Counted from the first letter of the stretch, positions 54,457-63,326 are shown. The stretch: DNA of 64,000 nucleotides from Halarcobacter sp. (GCF_963676935.1 NZ_OY781470.1:620001-684000); one strand, 5' to 3'. The notes: generated by a model not told the origin, from the sequence alone. Program-made: numbers and translations.

Positions 54457-55358
54457 TAATTTCTCCTTCTTAATAAATTAATAAATGGATAAACTATTAT
54501 ATTTGTAATAGATTTATAATTATTCATTTGTTCTTTTTTTAATCCAAATTTTAAAACTTTTACCTCTTTTGAAAGGGTTAGGGTTCCAAATATTCTGTCC
54601 CAAATAGCTAAATAGCTTCCATAATTTTTATCAAAATGTTTTTTGCTATGATGTATTTGGTGTTGCTTTGGTGAAATAAACCATTTCTCAAGAGACTGAA
54701 AATATGCTAAAGGTATATGAGAATGTCTTAGGTTTGAACCAAAAAGTGAAAATATAAAGATAAATATATTTGCACCTAAAACCTCATATAATCCAACCTT
54801 TGAACCAAAAAAATATATAAATACACCTGTAACTAATCCAATACTTAATGAATATCTAAATCCAAAAAGAATATTTTCTACAGGATGAACTCTATAAAAA
54901 GTTAAAGGGTTTAATACCTTTGCACTATGATGAACCTTGTGAAACTCCCATAAAATTGGAATAGTATGTAAGAATCTATGTATCCAGTATCTAGTAAAAT
55001 CGCTTACAATAAATAGTGTGATAGTATATAAAGCAATAGTAGTTTCATAAGAAATATCTTGTATTTGATTAAATCCAAAATTATAATACAAATGTTTATT
55101 TACCCAAAAAGCTACGGTTTTTGCACTAATTACTATAGGAATAATCAATAAAATCTTAATAAAATATGACAGAATAAAATAGTAGTAATCGAGTTTTGAG
55201 CTTGGATGTAACCAAAGTTTTGAACTAAATGCTATTTTTCTATATCTTTTATTAAAATAAATAAAAATTATTCCAATTGCAATTGAAGATGCAAGATAGA
55301 TCCAGTAGGTACGTCTACCTGGATCTATTAAATACTCTAATACTAAAAAATTATCCAT
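54456..55358 (-). CDS. Sterol desaturase/fatty acid hydroxylase-family membrane enzyme
   Basis: Membrane di-iron enzyme of 300 residues with about four to five helices. The histidine clusters that bind iron are visible: HRFLH, HKVHH and QHQIHH (HRFLHTIPILWEFHKVHHS and SPKQHQIHHSKKH), plus HSHIP. Family members hydroxylate or desaturate lipids with oxygen. Its place within an iron-uptake-type operon is unusual; it may modify a lipid or be supplied with iron by the operon. It is 9 bases after the second imelysin gene and overlaps the peroxidase start. Confidence 0.85.
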   Translation of the reverse strand: MDNFLVLEYLIDPGRRTYWIYLASSIAIGIIFIYFNKRYRKIAFSSKLWLHPSSKLDYYYFILSYFIKILLIIPIVISAKTVAFWVNKHLYYNFGFNQIQDISYETTIALYTITLFIVSDFTRYWIHRFLHTIPILWEFHKVHHSAKVLNPLTFYRVHPVENILFGFRYSLSIGLVTGVFIYFFGSKVGLYEVLGANIFIFIFSLFGSNLRHSHIPLAYFQSLEKWFISPKQHQIHHSKKHFDKNYGSYLAIWDRIFGTLTLSKEVKVLKFGLKKEQMNNYKSITNIIVYPFINLLRRRN

Positions 55359-55367
55359 TTAAACTTT

Positions 55368-56354
55368 CTAGTCTCCATCTGCTTCAATAATTTTTGCATT
55401 TATTGATAATTCTTCAATAATCTCTAGAAATAAAATAACATGAATATTACTAACCTCTTCATATAAATCTTGTGTTTTTAATAGATTATCATCTTTAATC
55501 TCTTTTACAAGTTCTAATGATTTATCAATAGATTCTCTTAAACTTTCAATTTGTGTACCATCAGTGATCTCAAGTAAATAATCTCCATAATCTTTATAGT
55601 TTTTATTATTAAAAATATTTTTATATGTTAATAATATTGCTTCAATAGCATTTGAACTATTTTTACTGATTATATATTCTGCTCTATTATTATCAGGTTT
55701 TCCTTGATATTTTTTTGTTTCCCCAATAATATCACCAATACGCCACTCTTTTAATTTATATGTACTTTGGATTAATGTATTAATAGTTATTGAATTAGCT
55801 TTTTTAATATCAGATAAAAAGTTTTTTTCTTGAACTTTATATTCTTCATCTATCTCTGATAATAAACTTTCTATTTTTGAAATAATTGCTAGTGCAAACT
55901 TATTTACTCTTTCATTTTGAATATCTTTTTTTGCAATAATATATTCTAATGCATTAATAGATTTTAAAGAGTTTTTAAATAGTGCAATTCTAACTTCATC
56001 ATCACTTTTTATGGCTCTATCTAATTGTTTAGTAATATCTTCATTAATATTGTGAAAAACATCTAAATATCTTGGTGTATCAATAAAGTCTTCATTTAAG
56101 TCACCTAACAAATAAAATGCCTGAACACTTTTCCATGATTTTACAAGCTTTGCAAAATCCTCTTTACTTTTTTTGGTATTCTTTTCTAATACAGACTTTT
56201 TTAAAGCATCAATATCTTCTAATGCTCTATTTGCATTTTTAAGAATAACTTTCTCATACAAATTTTTTAATGTTTCTTTGTTATCACTTATATCATCTGC
56301 ATAAGAAAACACTGCTAAAAGTGACACAACTAAAAAATATTTTAATAGTTTCAT
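55368..56354 (-). CDS. Imelysin-family periplasmic protein with degenerate GxHxxE
   Basis: Has 328 residues with a signal peptide (LLKYFLVVSLLAVFSYA). The fold is all-helical (KSWKSVQAFYLLGDLNE, WRIGDIIGETKKYQGKPDN). The imelysin metal motif GxHxxE reads SINALE here, so Gly and His are lost. It is therefore unlikely to bind metal in the usual way. It follows the DUF1111 gene by 1 base in the same operon. The second, non-canonical member of an imelysin pair around a DUF1111 protein is a recurring arrangement in iron operons. Confidence 0.75.
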   Translation of the reverse strand: MKLLKYFLVVSLLAVFSYADDISDNKETLKNLYEKVILKNANRALEDIDALKKSVLEKNTKKSKEDFAKLVKSWKSVQAFYLLGDLNEDFIDTPRYLDVFHNINEDITKQLDRAIKSDDEVRIALFKNSLKSINALEYIIAKKDIQNERVNKFALAIISKIESLLSEIDEEYKVQEKNFLSDIKKANSITINTLIQSTYKLKEWRIGDIIGETKKYQGKPDNNRAEYIISKNSSNAIEAILLTYKNIFNNKNYKDYGDYLLEITDGTQIESLRESIDKSLELVKEIKDDNLLKTQDLYEEVSNIHVILFLEIIEELSINAKIIEADGD

Positions 56355-56355
56355 T

Positions 56356-57753
56356 TTATACCTCTTCTAAAAACTTAAGTAGTTTTTTTCTTTTTTCTTT
56401 TTCAAGATTCATAAATGCCTCTTTTATACTTTGAGCTTCGCCACCATGCCAAAGAATAGCTTCTTGAAAATCTCTTGCTCTACCATCATGAAGTAATCTA
56501 GGGTTTTTGCCATTTATCTTTTTATGTAAGGCTAAACCCCATAATGGTGGAGTTCTCCATTCACTTCCCGTTGCTTTGAATTCGTTTCTTCCATCAGCTA
56601 GACCCTCTCCCATATCATGTAACAACATATCGGTGAAGGGTGTAATTTTTATACCTGATTTTGTTTCAAAAGACTCAATATGACATTTGTTACAACCTAT
56701 TTGTTTAAATATTTTAATACCATCTTTATAAGTTGTAGTATTTTTATCTATAGTATAGGTTTTTCTTTTTTTTAGATAGAAAGACATAGCTTCTAACCTC
56801 ATATCTGTAATATCAAGTGCATCTCTAGCTTTTGGTGCTTTATTGCATGCTTCTTGTTGCTTTGTGCAGTTTTCATTTGGATAATATGTTGTAGTTAAAC
56901 CCATATCGTTATTTGCAGCATCAGCAGTTTGATGTATTATAGAAGTTGTAGTAGCTTTCCAACTATATTTTCCAAGCTCAGTTTTTTTTGTTATTGGCGA
57001 ATATACATAATTAGCACGTCCTGATATTCCATCTTTGTTTTTATCAAATTCATCTTCATTTTTTAATATATCTTCATTTGAAATATCACTTAATAAGCCT
57101 AAACCATTTAAAGTTGGAGCAATTCTAAAAGTTAAAACTGAATCTTTATGTAAAGGACCATATTGTAACTCTTTTAAAGCGTAATTTGGTTTAAGTATTG
57201 TATCAATCTCTCCATCAGGAAAAGTGATTTTCTTTTCTGTATAAGTTATATCTGTTTTAGCTTCAAATTTAACTCCATGATTAGCATTTAAAGCAATTTG
57301 TACACCATAAATTGGGTCTGGAATTAAACCTTTGGTTTTTAAGATATTTTCATCTTTTTTATTGTTTTCTAAAGATAATTTAGGAATTAAACTTCTTGAA
57401 AAATCCCCTTTACTATTGTATAAAGTTCCTCTTCCATTTGATGGGTGGCAACTTGCACAGGTATTTGCATTAAATAAAGGTCCAAGACCATCTCTTGCAG
57501 TTGTTGCGCTAGGTGCTTCAACCCAAGGAATTCTAAAAAAACTTTTTCCCAATATAAATTTATCATACTCTTCATCACTTAATCCAGCTATTGGCTTTAG
57601 AAGTAAAGACTTATTTTTTTCACTTGATAAATCTTTGCCTAAACCATTAACGGCAAAAAGCCCTGTAGCAAAACTTACTACAAGGCTTTTTATTAAAATT
57701 GTTTTGAAGAGTTTTAAATTATAGTTTTGTCTCTTCTGGATCTGTAACATCAT
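56356..57753 (-). CDS. DUF1111 di-haem oxidoreductase
   Basis: Has 465 residues. A signal segment (KTILIKSLVVSFATGLFA) follows an N-terminal extension. Haem c motifs are CASCH at residues 99-103 and CNKCH in the C-terminal half (IGCNKCHIESF). The family is annotated as di-haem oxidoreductase, putative peroxidase, and is often next to imelysin genes. It starts inside the end of the upstream imelysin gene (35-base overlap); no other ATG lies before the signal segment. I infer it works in periplasmic iron or peroxide chemistry with its neighbours. Confidence 0.85.
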   Translation of the reverse strand: MMLQIQKRQNYNLKLFKTILIKSLVVSFATGLFAVNGLGKDLSSEKNKSLLLKPIAGLSDEEYDKFILGKSFFRIPWVEAPSATTARDGLGPLFNANTCASCHPSNGRGTLYNSKGDFSRSLIPKLSLENNKKDENILKTKGLIPDPIYGVQIALNANHGVKFEAKTDITYTEKKITFPDGEIDTILKPNYALKELQYGPLHKDSVLTFRIAPTLNGLGLLSDISNEDILKNEDEFDKNKDGISGRANYVYSPITKKTELGKYSWKATTTSIIHQTADAANNDMGLTTTYYPNENCTKQQEACNKAPKARDALDITDMRLEAMSFYLKKRKTYTIDKNTTTYKDGIKIFKQIGCNKCHIESFETKSGIKITPFTDMLLHDMGEGLADGRNEFKATGSEWRTPPLWGLALHKKINGKNPRLLHDGRARDFQEAILWHGGEAQSIKEAFMNLEKEKRKKLLKFLEEV

Positions 57754-59062
57754 CAGTACTCAAAGAAATTCCATTTGCAGTTGCAACAGTTACCATTGCA
57801 TCACCTAATTTTCTCATCTCATTTTTAAGTTTTACAATAACTTTTGCTTGTGGGTTATCTGGTTGAATTTGATAATCGAAATGCTCTTTTGTATTAGCAA
57901 TCTCATTTACACTAGCAATTTTTTCTTCAATAGATTTCATTAGTGCTAAAATATTAGCTTTTTCTTCAGCTGATACAGCATCTAGTAAAGATGGTCCATA
58001 TGATTTACCATTGTAAGTTGAAGTTAAAGCATTTCTAAAACCTAAATAGTTTGTTACAATGTCTCTATGGGTATTATCTGAGAAACAAGAGTGTTCATCT
58101 TCTTCAGATGGAGTTAACACAGCAACAGCAATTCTTTCGTTTGCTAGTTCAGATTTTATAAATACTCCCATTCCAGCAATAACTTGTTTTAAAGCAACAT
58201 TAGCAGAGATATTTTTTGAAGCATCTGTTCCAGTTAATTTTCCTAAGAATGCATTTTTATAAAGTCCATCATCAGCCCAAGCATTTGCAACAACATCTAA
58301 ATCAGAAACAATTTTTTTAGCAGAAGCTTTTAAGTATGCAAGTCTTCTTTGTGCATTTTTATCTGTTGTAAAATCAGATAAAGGTCTTTGCCCAGCTGTA
58401 AGAGGTCCATTTGTAATAGAATCTTTCACAAAGTTTGAATAATCTTGATCTTGTCCCCATAGTAGGAACTCAACTGCATGGTAACCAGTCGAAACATTAG
58501 CTTCTCCACCATTTTCATTTAGAGCTGTAATTGCATCAACTGTAATATTAGAAACATCAACACTACTTGATTCTTCACCACCTGGATTAAATTCTCCTGC
58601 TGTATCAATAATATTTCCAGATGTTTTATTTCCATCTGCATCAATAGTATAATCAATCATATTTTCATCTAATGGCCAAGCATTAATTTGTCCTTCAAGT
58701 GCTCCGTAAGTATCTGCAACCCAACCTTCTTCAGCATCAATTGGACCATTTGAAAGTCTAAAAATTTCAGTTTGTCCATATGACTCTCTAGAGTTCAACC
58801 AAGCTCTTTTAGCTTCTTCTAATGTAGCTTCTGTTGGATTTTTAACAAATTTTTCAATTGCAACTTCTAAAGATTTAGCATCCTTTAGTGCATCGTTATA
58901 GTTTATTTGAGCAATATTTGCATATGCAGTAAGTATTTTTTCAGCTTTTTTATCTACTTTAACTGTGTTAACTGTAGTGTTTTCTGAACTTGCCGTGCAT
59001 CCTGCAAATACGAAAGCTGCTGCAACACTTATCGACGCTGCAATTAATCTTGTTTTCTTCAT
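57719..59062 (-). CDS. Imelysin-family lipoprotein
   Basis: Has 447 residues from the ATG at 59062, which has AAAGGA 7 bases upstream; the frame is open to 59086 but lacks support. The N-terminus MKKTRLIAASISVAAAFVFAGC ends in a lipobox. The metal motif is intact: GYHAVE in STGYHAVEFLLWGQD. Other family features include NGPIDAEEGWVADTYGALEG. IrpA/ICMP-type imelysins are iron-regulated surface or periplasmic proteins in iron uptake. It heads the five-gene minus-strand operon, with a Fur-type box about 110 bases upstream at 59174-59188. Confidence 0.88.
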   Translation of the reverse strand: MKKTRLIAASISVAAAFVFAGCTASSENTTVNTVKVDKKAEKILTAYANIAQINYNDALKDAKSLEVAIEKFVKNPTEATLEEAKRAWLNSRESYGQTEIFRLSNGPIDAEEGWVADTYGALEGQINAWPLDENMIDYTIDADGNKTSGNIIDTAGEFNPGGEESSSVDVSNITVDAITALNENGGEANVSTGYHAVEFLLWGQDQDYSNFVKDSITNGPLTAGQRPLSDFTTDKNAQRRLAYLKASAKKIVSDLDVVANAWADDGLYKNAFLGKLTGTDASKNISANVALKQVIAGMGVFIKSELANERIAVAVLTPSEEDEHSCFSDNTHRDIVTNYLGFRNALTSTYNGKSYGPSLLDAVSAEEKANILALMKSIEEKIASVNEIANTKEHFDYQIQPDNPQAKVIVKLKNEMRKLGDAMVTVATANGISLSTDDVTDPEETKL

Positions 59063-59173
59063 GTATGTATCCTTTATTAATTTCATGGGAAAATGATATT
59101 ATAGTTATTTTAATAATTAATATCATTAATGTCGTGAATTGTAATATCAATTAACTTAACAAATACTTAATAT

Positions 59174-59188
59174 TAATAATGGTTATCA
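59174..59188 (-). promoter_or_regulatory. Fur-type box in the divergent iron promoter region
   Basis: TAATAATGGTTATCA matches the Fur core TGATAATnATTATCA at 12 of 14 positions. Weaker TGATAT and TATCA half-sites continue towards the imelysin start (59091-59127). Confidence 0.65.
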
Positions 59189-59242
59189 ATCAATAAAATA
59201 ATATTATTTTCATAAAAGATTAAGTAATTTAAGAATAATATA

Positions 59243-59257
59243 TGATAATAATTATTA
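59243..59257 (+). promoter_or_regulatory. Fur-type box upstream of the P1B ATPase operon
   Basis: TGATAATAATTATTA matches the Fur core at 13 of 14 positions, 71 bases before the ATPase start. The 242-base gap 59087-59328 also holds the first box and promoters for both operons; I see no gene in it. Confidence 0.7.
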
Positions 59258-59328
59258 AAATTAAGGAAACTCTTTGTAAGAATAGAATTTGCATACAATA
59301 TATTAAATAAAAGACCTAAGGTAATAAA

Positions 59329-61482
59329 ATGAAAAACGAAATAGTAATTAAAAGTATTGCTAACAATAGAGTTAGACTAAAATCAGATATTTTTGCTTTA
59401 AATTCGAATTTAGAAAAAATAGAAAAAGAGTTTGAAGAGATATTTACTTCTTTTAGAAAGAATATCTCATGTAAATCTATTATTTTTACTTATTCTTTAA
59501 ATGTCACACTTGATGAAATAATTGATAAGATGAATAATATATTTAATATATCTTTATCTATCCCTGCAAGTAATGCACTTTGTGAAAATCAAAGTTGCAA
59601 TAATTGCAATATAAAAAAGCATGATGAAAAATCTTGGAAAAGAAAAGTATTTGAATTTGTTTTATTAAGTGGATATGCAACATACATTTTTATAAGTGAA
59701 AATATTTTAGGTCTTACAATTGCTGCTACCCCTTTAAGTTTAGTGGGTATTGTTTCTATTGTTGCAGCAATTCCTTTACTTAAAGAATCATATGAGGATA
59801 TAAAACAGAAAAAATTTACTTTACATACTTTTATGAGTGGTACTCTTATCTTGGCAATTTTATTTGGAGAAGCTACTGCTGCTTTTGAAATAATATATAT
59901 ATTAAGGGGTGGAATGCTTCTTGAAGAATATATAGCAAATAAATCAAGGGAAGAGATTCAAGGATTAGTTGAACTTGATATTAAAAAAGTTTATGTTTTA
60001 GTAGATGGTGTAGAGATTGAAACTAATGTTGAAGATATTAAACATGGAGATATAGTTGTAAGTAGAAGTGGTGAAAAAATCCCAGTAGATGGGGTGATAC
60101 AAGAGGGTAGTGCCGAGATAAATGAAGCTTTAATAAATGGAAGAAGTGAACCAGATTTTAAAGAAGTTGGAAGTGAAGTGTTTGCCGGTACTGTGTGTGA
60201 GAGAGGAAGAATTTATATAAAAGTAACAGCTTTAGGTTATGATACATATATATCAAGAACTATGAGAGAAGTAGAATTCTCTTTACTTCAAAAATCCCCA
60301 AGTGAAGTTGAGGCAGATAGATTAGCAAATAAATTACTCAAATTAGGAACTTTATTAACTGTAGGAACTCTCTTTTTAACAGGTTCTTTTACAGCTGCAT
60401 TTTCAACTATGATTGTTATGTCTTGCCCTTGTGCAACAGTTTTAGCAGCATCCACAGCTATTAGTGGAGGTATTTCAAATGGTGCTAAACAAGGTATTTT
60501 AATAAAAGGTGGAGAAGCATTAGAATTAGTTGGTAAAAGTGAAGTATTTTGTTTTGATAAAACAGGAACTCTTACAACTGGAAAACCAATAATAAGTGAT
60601 ATTCTACTTTTTAGTGATATTAGTGAGGATGAGTTAATCTCATATGCAGCGATGGCAGAATATAGAAATTCACATCCAATTGCAACATCTATTGTTAAAA
60701 ATGCAAAAGATAGAGGAATAGATATAAATCAAGATGTATTGAGTGAAATTATTCCAGGTTTTGGAGTAAAATCAAAAATTGATGGAAAAAGATTACTTAT
60801 TGGGAATAAAGCCTTATTATCCAAATATAAAGTATCAACAAAAGAGTATAAAAATGAAATATCAACACATCTTAACAATGGTAAAACAGTTGTTTTAGTT
60901 GCATTAGATGAAAAAATTTTAGGTTTTTTATCCTTTACTCATGAAGTTAGACCAGGAACTAAAGAGATGATTGAAAATTTAAGAGATAGAGGAGTAAAAC
61001 ATATTGCTTTATTAACAGGAGATGAGGTTAAAGTTGCAAATAGTTTTGCTCTTGATTTTGGTTTTGATTCAGTTTTTGCAAATCAGTCTCCAGAAGGGAA
61101 AGCTGATGCAATCAAAGAGTTAAAAAGAAAATATGAAAAAGTTGTTATGGTTGGAGATGGTGTAAACGATACTTTTGCCATGAGTAAAGCCGATGTTGCT
61201 ATCTCTTTTGCAGCAGGTGGGAGTGAAGCTGCCATTGCTGTCTCTGATATTGCTATTACACACTCTCATCCTGAAGATGTAGTAAACTTATATGACTTAA
61301 GTAAAAAAAGTTTAAATGTAGTAAATCAAAACTATTATATAGGAACAGGAACAAATCTAATAGGAGTAGCGTTATCTGCAGTAGGTAGGTTAACTCCTGT
61401 TGGTGCAGGATTGATTCATATTGGTCACACAGTGGGAATTATGGCTAATTCATCAAGATTAGCTATTGATAATAATTCTTAA
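59329..61482 (+). CDS. P1B-type heavy-metal ATPase, ferrosome FezB-like
   Basis: Has 717 residues. The transport motif is SCPC (365-368), the phosphorylated Asp410 lies in DKTGTLT, the HP motif is SHP (His449), and the hinge is GDGVND (609-614). The N-terminus lacks a CxxC metal domain but has an Arg motif NNRVRLK (12-18) and a Cys group CENQSCNNC (85-93). The actuator motif TGES reads NGRS (270-273), so its catalytic Glu is Arg. The final helices (GRLTPVGAGLIHIGHTVGIM) differ from copper pumps. The cluster around it is like ferrosome (fez) loci, whose P1B-6 ATPase FezB loads iron into vesicles. Substrate iron is inferred from the neighbours. Confidence 0.8.
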   Translation: MKNEIVIKSIANNRVRLKSDIFALNSNLEKIEKEFEEIFTSFRKNISCKSIIFTYSLNVTLDEIIDKMNNIFNISLSIPASNALCENQSCNNCNIKKHDEKSWKRKVFEFVLLSGYATYIFISENILGLTIAATPLSLVGIVSIVAAIPLLKESYEDIKQKKFTLHTFMSGTLILAILFGEATAAFEIIYILRGGMLLEEYIANKSREEIQGLVELDIKKVYVLVDGVEIETNVEDIKHGDIVVSRSGEKIPVDGVIQEGSAEINEALINGRSEPDFKEVGSEVFAGTVCERGRIYIKVTALGYDTYISRTMREVEFSLLQKSPSEVEADRLANKLLKLGTLLTVGTLFLTGSFTAAFSTMIVMSCPCATVLAASTAISGGISNGAKQGILIKGGEALELVGKSEVFCFDKTGTLTTGKPIISDILLFSDISEDELISYAAMAEYRNSHPIATSIVKNAKDRGIDINQDVLSEIIPGFGVKSKIDGKRLLIGNKALLSKYKVSTKEYKNEISTHLNNGKTVVLVALDEKILGFLSFTHEVRPGTKEMIENLRDRGVKHIALLTGDEVKVANSFALDFGFDSVFANQSPEGKADAIKELKRKYEKVVMVGDGVNDTFAMSKADVAISFAAGGSEAAIAVSDIAITHSHPEDVVNLYDLSKKSLNVVNQNYYIGTGTNLIGVALSAVGRLTPVGAGLIHIGHTVGIMANSSRLAIDNNS

Positions 61483-61544
61483 TTTGTATTAAGTTAGAAT
61501 TAAAATAAATATATAATAATTAACTTATTAAAAGGATATAAATA

Positions 61545-61859
61545 TTGATAACAGTTGATAAATTAATAGAAATTGGATCATATCTAAGCCTTATTCACCA
61601 TACTAAAGGAAGAATAAGAGTTAGAGTTAGTCCAAAAATAAAAGAACAAAGTAATAATATATCTTTAGAAGATATTGAAGATATCCCTAATAAAATTGAG
61701 GGAATAAAGAGGATTAAAATAAATAAAGTTATAGGTTCTATAACAATTGAATATGATAATAGTGTTTTCCCTGATAGTTTATGGAAAGATATGATAAACC
61801 AAAAAAACCTTGAAGAGATAGCTGAAATTTTAAATAAACTAACAAAAGAGGTAGTGTAA
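61545..61859 (+). CDS. Arg-rich HMA-like accessory protein
   Basis: Has 104 residues from a TTG start with AAAGGA 8 bases upstream. The sequence has an Arg-rich motif HHTKGRIRVRV (residues 18-28) and a ferredoxin-like pattern IEGIKRIKINKVIGSITIEYD without the CxxC of metallochaperones. The same two elements recur in the N-terminus of the gene at 63673 (HKTQKRVR, VRVNKKIGSIVFEHD), so the two are paralogous domains. Comparable Arg-motif and HMA-like small proteins accompany FezB ATPases. It is 62 bases after the ATPase gene and 2 bases before the ferritin-like gene. Confidence 0.75.
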   Translation: MITVDKLIEIGSYLSLIHHTKGRIRVRVSPKIKEQSNNISLEDIEDIPNKIEGIKRIKINKVIGSITIEYDNSVFPDSLWKDMINQKNLEEIAEILNKLTKEVV

Positions 61860-61861
61860 AA

Positions 61862-62638
61862 ATGGAAGAAAATTTAGATACCCAAAAAGTTGTAGAAGAG
61901 AATCTACCTACTTCAAATTTTGATCAGGATTTATTAGATAGTTTAAGAGTAAATCCAACTTACAATGAACCCATACTTCATCAAATACTTAGAATTGCTA
62001 TTTATGATGAATATCATGCTTATGAAAATTATAGGGTAATTGTAGAAAAATTTGGAAGTCAGACACCTTTTATAAATATATTACAAGCTGAAATAAATCA
62101 TTATGAAGAGTTAACTGTTTTATTAAATAAATATCAAGTTCCTGCCCCATTAAATGATTGGGTTATTAAAGTTGAAACACCTAATTCTATTTTAGAAGCA
62201 TCTGAAGTTGGTGTTGCTGAAGAGATTGATAATATTAAAATGTATGATAACTTAATCACTTATGCTAAAGATTATCCTGATGTATTGGATTTATTATATA
62301 GACTTCAAGCTGCATCTTATAATAATCATCTACCTGCATTAAGACAAGCAGTTGCGAAACATTCAAATTTAAATATAAATGAAGTAGATGTAAATACGAT
62401 CCATCAAGAAAATAGTATTCATAACATTGATGAAGCTATTAGTAAAATGGATGAAATCAGTGCTATGGCATCTAAGTTTTCTACAGGAAATGTAAGTCAA
62501 GAAGATATTTTAAAACTTTTAAGTAATTCTAATCTTTCTTTTGTTGGTGGTGCTTTATTAGGTGCTGTAGGTGCTGGAGTATTTTCTCAAGTAACTAAAG
62601 ATAAAAAAGAAAATACTACAGAAGAAGAGGAGGTTTAA
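61862..62638 (+). CDS. Ferritin-like (DUF2202-type) protein with C-terminal membrane anchor
   Basis: Has 258 residues. Residues about 35-165 fit a four-helix ferritin-like bundle of the DUF2202 kind. Likely di-iron ligands are Glu50 (IYDEYHAYENY), Glu77 and His80 (QAEINHYEEL), Glu120/121 (GVAEEIDNIKMY) and His156 (YNNHLPAL); the last ExxH has lost its Glu. The C-terminus (226-243) is a Gly-rich helix GGALLGAVGAGVF followed by a charged tail, so the protein should sit on a membrane. A membrane-bound iron oxidase or storage role beside a P1B ATPase is the simplest reading. It is not a standard part of the fez clusters I know. Confidence 0.75.
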   Translation: MEENLDTQKVVEENLPTSNFDQDLLDSLRVNPTYNEPILHQILRIAIYDEYHAYENYRVIVEKFGSQTPFINILQAEINHYEELTVLLNKYQVPAPLNDWVIKVETPNSILEASEVGVAEEIDNIKMYDNLITYAKDYPDVLDLLYRLQAASYNNHLPALRQAVAKHSNLNINEVDVNTIHQENSIHNIDEAISKMDEISAMASKFSTGNVSQEDILKLLSNSNLSFVGGALLGAVGAGVFSQVTKDKKENTTEEEEV

Positions 62639-62639
62639 T

Positions 62640-62732
62640 ATGCCATTTATACCTTTTGCACTTGGTGCACTTATTGGTGGGTCAGTAGTTGTGTTGTTTT
62701 CAAAAACTAAAAAAACTAAAAAGGAGAAATAA
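62640..62732 (+). CDS. 30-residue glycine-zipper membrane peptide
   Basis: Short gene with one helix, PFIPFALGALIGGSVVVLFS, and a Lys-rich end TKKTKKEK. The ribosome site GAGGAGG lies before the ATG, and the stop overlaps the next ATG by one base (TAATG). It starts 1 base after the ferritin-like stop. Its position within a tightly coupled operon supports it being real. Confidence 0.7.
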   Translation: MPFIPFALGALIGGSVVVLFSKTKKTKKEK

Positions 62733-62983
62733 TGTTACCTTTCATTGCTGGAGTTGCAGCTGGTGCTGTAGCTGTTGTTGCGTACAACAATAATAAAGAG
62801 ATTAGAAAAAGTGTAAATAGTGGAGCTAAAAAAGCAAAACAATTTGCTGAAGAGGGCTTTGAAAAAACAAAAGAGCTTACAAAAGATGTAAAAGCAACTG
62901 TAAGTGAAAAAGTTGAATCAATCAAATCAAAGAAAAAAGAAGAGACAACAGAAGAAAAGGGAGAAATAATTAATGACAACTAA
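62732..62983 (+). CDS. YtxH-like small membrane protein
   Basis: Has 83 residues. A Gly/Ala-rich helix LPFIAGVAAGAVAVVAY is followed by a long amphipathic helix rich in Lys and Glu (SVNSGAKKAKQFAEEGFEKT). The shape resembles YtxH-family proteins. It overlaps its neighbours on both sides, by 1 and 11 bases. A role as a membrane-shaping or scaffolding element of a ferrosome-like compartment is speculative. Confidence 0.7.
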   Translation: MLPFIAGVAAGAVAVVAYNNNKEIRKSVNSGAKKAKQFAEEGFEKTKELTKDVKATVSEKVESIKSKKKEETTEEKGEIINDN

Positions 62984-63326
62984 TTTAGCGATTGATACAG
63001 GTGCACCAAGAAACGTAACTGGTCATGTAGTAAGTGGTTCACTTGCTGCTGGTGCATTAGCTGCAGGAATAAATTATAATAAATATAAAAAAGGTCAGAT
63101 TGGAAAAAATGAGGCTATTCAAGACTCATTAAAACTTTCAATTCAAGGTGGAATTGTTACAGGAAGTTCTATTGCAGTAGCTAATTATGTTGGAGAAGGA
63201 AGTTATATGAAAATGTTAACTGCTCTTTCTATTGGTATGGCAGGAGTTTATGCAGTAGAAAAAATTAATGAAAAGCTTACTCCTAGATTTAAAGAAGAGA
63301 TTATTGAAGAAGAGGAAGAAAAATAA
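62973..63326 (+). CDS. Small multi-helix membrane protein in ferrosome-like cluster
   Basis: Has 117 residues with three hydrophobic, Gly/Ala-rich segments: VVSGSLAAGALAAGINY, GGIVTGSSIAVANYV and MLTALSIGMAGVYAV, plus a C-terminal acidic run EEIIEEEEEK. No named family recognised. It overlaps the previous gene by 11 bases and the next by 1 base. An acidic tail near a membrane could bind cationic iron; this is inference. Confidence 0.7.
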   Translation: MTTNLAIDTGAPRNVTGHVVSGSLAAGALAAGINYNKYKKGQIGKNEAIQDSLKLSIQGGIVTGSSIAVANYVGEGSYMKMLTALSIGMAGVYAVEKINEKLTPRFKEEIIEEEEEK

